From Kiritimatiellales bacterium (GTDB taxonomy: Bacteria > Verrucomicrobiota > Kiritimatiellia > Kiritimatiellales > Pontiellaceae), in the NCBI GenBank assembly GCA_021734595.1, contig JAIPIO010000231.1:1-6438 (forward strand): DNA of 6,438 bases. The letters are read 5' to 3'. The notes under the pieces are model-generated. The model searched no databases, was not told where the DNA came from, and saw nothing but the letters and a program-made list of their open reading frames with translations. The stretch's first letter is position 1. Each line of letters starts with the position of its first letter. The position numbers were made by a program, and so were the translations under genes. Below are positions 1 through 6,438 of this stretch, piece by piece.

Positions 1-1470
1 AGCACGAACTACACATGGACCGTGCAGGACAAGGTGACGCACGCCCCGATTCAATGGGCCTACTATACCCTAACGCTGTCGAACATGACAACGCTGGCCA
101 ACGGCGAGCGCAACGTGGTGCTCACCGACTGGGCGGATTCTTCGGGACAGTTCCAGACCGTTCTGCCTCCGGGCACCCACCGGTACCGGGTGTCCCGGTC
201 TGGTTATCCGACGACCTTCTTCGATATTTCCGTACCGTCGCCAGCATCGACCATCTTCGAACTGGAGCCTCCGGGATCCATTTCCTGCTCTTTTCAGGAC
301 CAGGATACCGGCGGCATGCTGAACCCCGCTCCCGCCGGCGCGGCGCTGCGCCTTTCCGGGCACGTAGGGGGCTATTCTGCGGAAGGGCACGGCGATTGGA
401 TGGGACTGGAGATGGAAGAGGTCATGCCGGGGGCGTACACGGGCACCGTCTCAGCCGTGGGCTACGAGGATTTTCCGGTTTCGCTGGTGGTTACAGGGGG
501 CGTCACCAATGCGTTCGAGTTTGTGCTCGATCCCTTGCCGCGCGGAACCATTACCGGTTCCGTCCAGGATTCCGGCTCGCCCGTTGAGGGCGCAACGGTT
601 AAGGTGAGTGGCTTTTCCTCCCTACAGTACGAAACCGCCTCCGATGGTTCGTTCTCCATCACCAACGTGCCGTACGGCAGCCGTACCTGCGTCGTGAAGA
701 AGGATGGCTATCGCACGGCGGTCACGCCGGTCTCCGTTTCGCAATCCAGCCAGTCGGTCGGCATAGTTGCCCTTCAGGCGATATCGGACGAGGAATTAAA
801 CCTCGGAGCTTGGACTACCACATGCTTCAACCGCGTCGAGGAAGTTCCCGGCACCTTCTTCGGACCCGGTTACAAGGTGACCTGTTCGTTCGGTGTATTC
901 GATGCCACGGCATCGCTCTTTACCGAGCGGTCCGGTAACGCGGCGGTGCTCGACAGCCTGCTGCTCGATATCGAAGGGTTCAAATGGTACTACTACAGCG
1001 TCAGCTCCTCCTTCAGCCTGGCCGACCTTGCTTTTGCCCAGCTCGACGACGTGAGTAGCGCAGTCGGGGATCTCTGCATGACCATGGTCGATTTGTCGCC
1101 TGCCGCCAGCGGTTTCTTCAGTTTCCTGTCGGTGAACATCGGTGCTGGCGGATGCGGGGGGCAGACGGTCGTGCGGGTGGATCGCGTGGTCATTTTGGAG
1201 GACGGTTCCCCGGTGTGGGATTCGTATGAACGGTTGGATCAGCGCTATTCGACCTCCAGCCCGCTGAGCTACGCGATTGATACCGATGTTTCGGACATCA
1301 CAGAGGTGGTCATCAGAATCTATGTCAAGGTAACCAACGAGAACTATTGCATCGGCCCGCTCTTCCTGCGCGACAAGATCCGGTTCGAATGGAAATGGGA
1401 CGGCAACGGCTTCAAGTTCCAGAAGCCCAAAACCAATCCATCCGACTATCCGTCTTTTAGTTTTGACTGA
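1..1470 (+). CDS. Partial modular beta-rich protein with carboxypeptidase-regulatory-like repeats; 5' end outside window
   Basis: The frame is open from base 1 to a TGA at 1468-1470, giving 489 residues of the C-terminal part; no start is visible. Three modules of about 80-90 residues follow one another at roughly 1-90, 92-180 and 182-260. Each ends in a strand with a Gly-Tyr pair (68-69, 154-155, 236-237). The third is the clearest: its DGSFSITNVPYG segment near 215-226, followed by KKDGY, is typical of carboxypeptidase regulatory-like or Cna-B-like beta-sandwich domains. Residues 261-489 form a different, aromatic- and Ser-rich region with five scattered cysteines that I cannot assign. No C-terminal membrane anchor, LPXTG or PEP-CTERM signal is seen; the end is simply ...PSFSFD. 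Such modules are usual in exported or surface proteins, so a cell-surface, adhesive or carbohydrate-related role is plausible but inferred. The missing N-terminus could carry a signal peptide and more modules. Being a gene is near certain; function is unknown. Confidence 0.85.
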   Translation, partial: STNYTWTVQDKVTHAPIQWAYYTLTLSNMTTLANGERNVVLTDWADSSGQFQTVLPPGTHRYRVSRSGYPTTFFDISVPSPASTIFELEPPGSISCSFQDQDTGGMLNPAPAGAALRLSGHVGGYSAEGHGDWMGLEMEEVMPGAYTGTVSAVGYEDFPVSLVVTGGVTNAFEFVLDPLPRGTITGSVQDSGSPVEGATVKVSGFSSLQYETASDGSFSITNVPYGSRTCVVKKDGYRTAVTPVSVSQSSQSVGIVALQAISDEELNLGAWTTTCFNRVEEVPGTFFGPGYKVTCSFGVFDATASLFTERSGNAAVLDSLLLDIEGFKWYYYSVSSSFSLADLAFAQLDDVSSAVGDLCMTMVDLSPAASGFFSFLSVNIGAGGCGGQTVVRVDRVVILEDGSPVWDSYERLDQRYSTSSPLSYAIDTDVSDITEVVIRIYVKVTNENYCIGPLFLRDKIRFEWKWDGNGFKFQKPKTNPSDYPSFSFD

Positions 1471-1519
1471 ATTGCAGGACCGGGTTTGAATTTCCCACTG
1501 TTGGAAAACAGCTTTCAGG

Positions 1520-1545
1520 CATTGGAAATTTCCTTCCAAACAATG
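1520..1545. repeat. Imperfect inverted repeat with central GGAAATTTCC palindrome
   Basis: CATTGGAA at 1520-1527 faces TTCCAA at 1534-1539 and CAATG at 1541-1545, so the outer arms CATTG/CAATG and the inner arms TTGGAA/TTCCAA can both pair with small bulges. A perfect 10-base palindrome, GGAAATTTCC, lies at 1524-1533. A further complementary word, AAGGAAA at 1550-1556, can pair with TTTCCTT at 1529-1535, so alternative foldings compete. No T-run follows, which argues against a simple intrinsic terminator. Confidence 0.45.
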
Positions 1546-1562
1546 TATAAAGGAAAGCGGGA

Positions 1563-1581
1563 GTTTCCAAACGTTGGAAAC
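1563..1581. promoter_or_regulatory. Perfect 8-bp inverted repeat, possible operator upstream of aceE
   Basis: GTTTCCAA at 1563-1570 and TTGGAAAC at 1574-1581 are perfect reverse complements separated by ACG. This is the best-conserved of the dyads in this spacer. It directly abuts the best candidate -35 box and ends 93 bases before the aceE start, a sensible position for a dimeric regulator. The short 3-base spacer also permits a small hairpin in RNA. The dyad itself is directly visible; the regulatory role is inferred. Confidence 0.4.
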
Positions 1582-1611
1582 CTGACAGTTAAATACACAT
1601 TTCGCTTAAAA
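1582..1611 (+). promoter_or_regulatory. Weak candidate sigma-70 promoter for aceEF
   Basis: CTGACA at 1582-1587 resembles a -35 box (5 of 6 to TTGACA). It is followed, 18 bases on, by TTAAAA at 1606-1611, a poor match to TATAAT. Transcription would start near 1618 and give a leader of about 55 bases. No other pair in the 1582-1674 interval looks better. The promoter preferences of this organism are unknown, so this is a tentative suggestion. Confidence 0.22.
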
Positions 1612-1659
1612 CATGATTGCCTATCTCATGTATGCTTGTTTAGGGTGTCTGCGATTAAC

Positions 1660-1666
1660 GAAAGGG
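1660..1666 (+). promoter_or_regulatory. Ribosome binding site of aceE, supports the ATG at 1675
   Basis: GAAAGGG at 1660-1666 is purine-rich and ends 8 bases before the ATG at 1675. A second AAGGG at 1668-1672 is too close to the start to be optimal. The site supports the 1675 start over the TTG at 1486 or the ATG at 1543. Confidence 0.5.
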
Positions 1667-1674
1667 CAAGGGTT

Positions 1675-4326
<2,652 letters not shown>

Positions 4327-4330
4327 AACC

Positions 4331-5872
4331 ATGGCAACAGAATTCAGACTTCCAGAGCTTGGAGAAAATATTGAATCCGGCGATGTGATCAATGTTCTCG
4401 TCAAGGTCGGCGATGCAGTCAAGCTGGAGCAGTCCGTGCTGGAGGTGGAGGCGGGCAAGGCAACGATGGAAATTCCGTCGACGGTTGAAGGAACAGTAAC
4501 CGTCCTGCATGTCAAAGCGGGCGATGGCGTTGAGGTGGGGCAGGTGATACTCGAGGTAGGGGAAGGCGCTGCCGCTGCACCGGTACCGGTGGACGCTCCC
4601 GCCGAGGAGGCCCCGCAACCGGCAGAAGCCTCTGCGGAAGCGGCTTCGCAGCCGGAGGAAGTTGCCCCGGAACCCGTGGCGGAACCAGAGCCGCAGCCCA
4701 GGGCGGAAGAACCTGACGGGGAACCGGTTCCCTCACCAGTTGCCGAAGCGGCACCGGTTGAAAAGCCGGCCGCGCCCGCCAAGGCGGCCGTATCTGCCGC
4801 ACCGGTGCCGGAGGGAGTTGTCCCGGAACCCGTGGCGGAACCAGAGCCGCAGCCCAAGGCGGAAGAACCTGAAGGGAAACCAGCCCCCGCACCAGTTGCC
4901 GAAGAACCGCCGTCCGAAAAACCGACCGCGCCCGCCAAGGCGGCCGTATCCGCCGCGCCTAACGTGCGTCGGTTGGCCCGCGAGATCGGTGTGGATATTC
5001 ACAATGTCAAACCGGCCAATGTCGGCGGCCGCATCAGTGCCGAAGAGGTGAAGGCATATGCGAAACGGCTCATTCTGGCGGGCAGCCAGCTGGCGACGGC
5101 ATCCGGTGGGCGGTTGCGCCCGTCGGTTGAGCACGCCCGGCCGTTGCCGGACTTTGGTTCGTTCGGAAACATCCGACGCGAAAAAATGAGCCAGGTCCGC
5201 AAGGCGACCATGGAGCACCTGACGCATGCGTGGGTTACGATTCCGCATGTGACCCAGCACGATATGGCCGATATCACCAAGCTGGAGGAGCTGCGCAAAC
5301 GTTTTGCGCCGAAGGCGGAAGCGGCAGGTACCAAGCTCACCGTGACGGCGATCCTGGTGAAGGTGGTGGCTGCCGCGCTGAAGGTCCATCCCAAATTCAA
5401 CAGCAGCATTGATCCGACCACCGAAGAGATTCTCTACAAGGATTTCTATAATATCGGCGTGGCGGTCGATACGGAAAAAGGCCTGCTGGTTCCGGTGATC
5501 CGGGATGCGGATAAAAAGAACATGGTGGCGCTGGCGCAGGATCTCGGCGCAATCGCGCAAAAAGCCAGGGGCGGAAAAATAGCTTTGGCCGATCTACAGG
5601 GCGGCACCTTTACCATCACCAATCTGGGCGGGATCGGCGGATCGTTCTTTACGCCGATTGTGAACTCGCCCGAAGTGGCGATTCTTGGAGTCGGCCGTGC
5701 CATCATGGATCCGTGCATCGGAAAAGGGGATGGCATGTGCGCACCGCGTTTGCGGATGCCGCTGTCGCTCTCCTACGACCACCGCATCATTGATGGCGCC
5801 GACGGCGCGCGTTTCCTGCGCTGGGTGGTCGAGGCGATCGAGGAGCCGATGCTGATTTCGCTGGAAGGTTGA
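4331..5872 (+). CDS. aceF: Dihydrolipoamide acetyltransferase, E2 of pyruvate dehydrogenase, single lipoyl domain
   Basis: This 513-residue E2 core protein carries the acetyl group from E1 on a swinging lipoyl arm and transfers it to CoA. Domains in order: one lipoyl domain at about 1-76 with lipoylation Lys43 in EAGKATMEIPS; an Ala/Pro/Glu-rich flexible linker at about 77-210; a peripheral subunit-binding domain at 211-243 (starts NVRRLAREIGVDI, includes GGRI) that docks E1 or E3; a short linker; and the catalytic trimer-forming domain from about 275 to the end. The catalytic motif DHRIIDGADG gives His484 and Asp488, and NLGGIGG and PEVAILGVGRA are also typical. E. coli AceF has three lipoyl domains and about 630 residues; one lipoyl domain is common elsewhere. 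Oddities are Gly instead of the usual Asp before the lipoyl Lys, and a tandem duplication in the linker. The upstream aceE identifies the substrate as pyruvate. The gene for E3 does not follow. Confidence 0.95.
   Translation: MATEFRLPELGENIESGDVINVLVKVGDAVKLEQSVLEVEAGKATMEIPSTVEGTVTVLHVKAGDGVEVGQVILEVGEGAAAAPVPVDAPAEEAPQPAEASAEAASQPEEVAPEPVAEPEPQPRAEEPDGEPVPSPVAEAAPVEKPAAPAKAAVSAAPVPEGVVPEPVAEPEPQPKAEEPEGKPAPAPVAEEPPSEKPTAPAKAAVSAAPNVRRLAREIGVDIHNVKPANVGGRISAEEVKAYAKRLILAGSQLATASGGRLRPSVEHARPLPDFGSFGNIRREKMSQVRKATMEHLTHAWVTIPHVTQHDMADITKLEELRKRFAPKAEAAGTKLTVTAILVKVVAAALKVHPKFNSSIDPTTEEILYKDFYNIGVAVDTEKGLLVPVIRDADKKNMVALAQDLGAIAQKARGGKIALADLQGGTFTITNLGGIGGSFFTPIVNSPEVAILGVGRAIMDPCIGKGDGMCAPRLRMPLSLSYDHRIIDGADGARFLRWVVEAIEEPMLISLEG
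4655..4960 (+). repeat. In-frame tandem duplication in the E2 linker, period 156 bp
   Basis: Bases 4655-4804 and 4811-4960 are two copies of the same segment, offset by 156 bp (52 codons) and corresponding to E2 residues 109-158 and 161-210. By hand alignment the 150-base copies differ at about 21 positions without gaps. A run of 35 bases starting at 4666 is identical in both copies, and a second identical run ends near the GTATC before each copy's end. Both encode EPVAEPEPQP...AEEP and end in APAKAAVSAAP. Being a multiple of three, the duplication lengthens the flexible arm without breaking the frame. Confidence 0.9.
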
Positions 5873-5876
5873 GGAT

Positions 5877-6438
5877 TTACTGGCTGTCTTGCCGTTCCTT
5901 CTCAAACTTAATCGTGTTATCGGCGAGGGCCTGTTGCAGGGCATCCTGCGGAACACCGGCAACGTGACCGTCGCAGAATACAATGTTCACTTCCGGGTTT
6001 TGTTTGCCGCCATGCCGCCTGCTGGCGAAAACCGGCTGAAAGTCGTTTTCGCTGGTTAGATTAAGAGTGGCATTTGCTCCGCGATCCGCCATCAGGATGG
6101 TGGAGGAGGGACTGTAGATTTGGCTTGAGCGGCTCCCGTTCAGCACCAGCGAGTTCACACCATAATCCCCAAGCTGATTTCGCATTGTACTTTCCCCCTT
6201 AACCGCGGGGCAGAAAAACACGGCATGCACCTTGTCCCCGGAGCCTTGGAGGTATTTAGAGGTAATCGCGCTCCAGTCGTTGGTCATTTGAGGGTAGCGG
6301 CCTTGGTGGTCGGTGGCGTAGTTAAGAATGACTTTTGAAATCTGGCTCAGGTTGGAGCGGCATTGCGTCGATTTTGCCTTGCGCACCGCACTGTTGGCCG
6401 CCGGGGTTATGATCGAGGCCAGTACGCCGATGATGGCG
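5877..6438 (-). CDS. Prepilin-like (type II pseudopilin fold) protein, 5' end cut by window edge
   Basis: The minus-strand frame is open from the right edge to a TAA at 5879-5877, giving 186 visible residues. A GTG at 6386 could be read as a start, but the frame continues upstream as AIIGVLASIITPAANSAV. This is the hydrophobic helix and following segment of a prepilin-type N-terminal cleavage/methylation domain, so the true start lies beyond 6438. Further family marks are KAKSTQCRSNLSQISK just after the helix, FFCPAV with Cys76, the DYGVNSL segment, and a C-terminal His142...Asp156-Gly157 followed by HV. These resemble the abundant short H-X9-DG-type prepilin-like proteins of Planctomycetes, Verrucomicrobia and relatives. 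Here 13 residues rather than 9 separate His from DG. The role is probably an exported or envelope-associated pseudopilin-like protein; substrate and partners are unknown. The gene converges on aceF with 4 bp between stops. The GC-rich leader-peptidase site is not visible. Confidence 0.85.
   Translation of the reverse strand, partial: AIIGVLASIITPAANSAVRKAKSTQCRSNLSQISKVILNYATDHQGRYPQMTNDWSAITSKYLQGSGDKVHAVFFCPAVKGESTMRNQLGDYGVNSLVLNGSRSSQIYSPSSTILMADRGANATLNLTSENDFQPVFASRRHGGKQNPEVNIVFCDGHVAGVPQDALQQALADNTIKFEKERQDSQ

Larger units (their letters stand above)
1491..1581. repeat. Cluster of TTTCC...TTGGAAA dyad motifs
   Basis: Three copies of a similar dyad occur within 91 bases. They are at 1491-1507 (TTTCCCACTGTTGGAAA), 1513-1528 (TTTCAGGCATTGGAAA) and 1564-1580 (TTTCCAAACGTTGGAAA). 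A fourth half-site, TTCCAA, lies in opposite orientation at 1534-1539. The common pattern is TTTCC, a few variable bases, then TTGGAAA. Three TTGGAAA words so close together in a short noncoding stretch are unlikely to be chance. They could be operator sites for a regulator of aceEF, or a copy of a dispersed intergenic palindrome family; the sequence alone does not decide. Confidence 0.6.
1471..1674. other. Intergenic region upstream of aceE
   Basis: These 204 bases lie between the stop of the modular-protein gene and the aceE start and are visibly richer in A and T than either neighbour. The first half (1491-1581) is filled with TTTCC/GGAAA dyads. The second half (1582-1674) contains no clear repeat and probably holds the aceE promoter and 5' leader. 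No rho-independent terminator with a T-run is seen after the upstream gene, although the dyads could help separate the two transcription units. Translation is possible back to a TTG at 1486 in the aceE frame, but this stretch looks noncoding. Confidence 0.7.

Noticed and set aside
15..587. 190-codon plus-strand frame overlapping the first gene
   Set aside because: It is out of frame with the modular protein, Arg- and Gly-rich without motifs, and is a shadow of the real frame.
796..1539. 247-codon minus-strand frame opposite the modular protein gene
   Set aside because: The plus-strand frame is continuous with recognisable beta modules; the antisense translation shows no family features.
1486..1674. 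63-codon N-terminal extension of aceE from a TTG start
   Set aside because: It runs through the palindrome cluster, has no similarity to E1 N-termini, and would exceed the usual length. The ATG at 1675 gives 883 residues and has its own ribosome binding site.
5920..5950. Possible terminator hairpin (CCTG TTG CAGG) after aceF
   Set aside because: The stem is only four to five base pairs, has no T-run, and lies inside the convergent coding region.
6384..6386. GTG as start of the minus-strand prepilin-like gene
   Set aside because: The frame continues upstream to the window edge as a typical prepilin hydrophobic helix segment, so the real start lies outside the window.

Overview
The window reads as a piece of a bacterial chromosome, most likely from the PVC group (Verrucomicrobiota, Kiritimatiellota, Lentisphaerota). 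This placement is an inference from three things. The first is a short prepilin-like protein with a CP motif and a C-terminal DGHV motif. The second is a large exported-type protein built of carboxypeptidase-regulatory-like beta modules. The third is an intergenic cluster of TTTCC...GGAAA palindromes. No RNA gene, CRISPR array, insertion sequence or phage gene was found.

Layout. Positions 1-1470 (+) hold the 3' part of a modular beta-rich protein whose start lies outside the window. Positions 1471-1674 are a fairly AT-rich intergenic region. Its first half carries at least three copies of a TTTCC/TTGGAAA dyad motif, and its second half probably contains the promoter of the next operon. Positions 1675-4326 (+) are aceE, the homodimeric pyruvate dehydrogenase E1. 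Positions 4331-5872 (+) are aceF, the dihydrolipoamide acetyltransferase E2. Only 4 bp separate the two genes, and the aceF Shine-Dalgarno lies inside the aceE 3' end. Positions 5877-6438 (-) hold a convergent prepilin-like gene whose 5' end is cut by the window edge. Only 4 bp separate its stop from the aceF stop.

How the genes work together. AceE decarboxylates pyruvate with thiamine diphosphate and passes the acetyl group to the lipoyl arm of AceF. AceF transfers it to CoA, giving acetyl-CoA. The third subunit, dihydrolipoamide dehydrogenase (lpd, E3), is not in the window and must be encoded elsewhere. The two flanking genes look like cell-surface or secretion genes and are not obviously linked to the complex.

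The core of the window is ordinary central metabolism, and I see no convincing new system. The points most worth a second look are the intergenic palindrome cluster, the 156-bp in-frame tandem duplication in the E2 linker, the GKA (instead of DKA) lipoylation site, and the unassigned C-terminal domain of the first protein.
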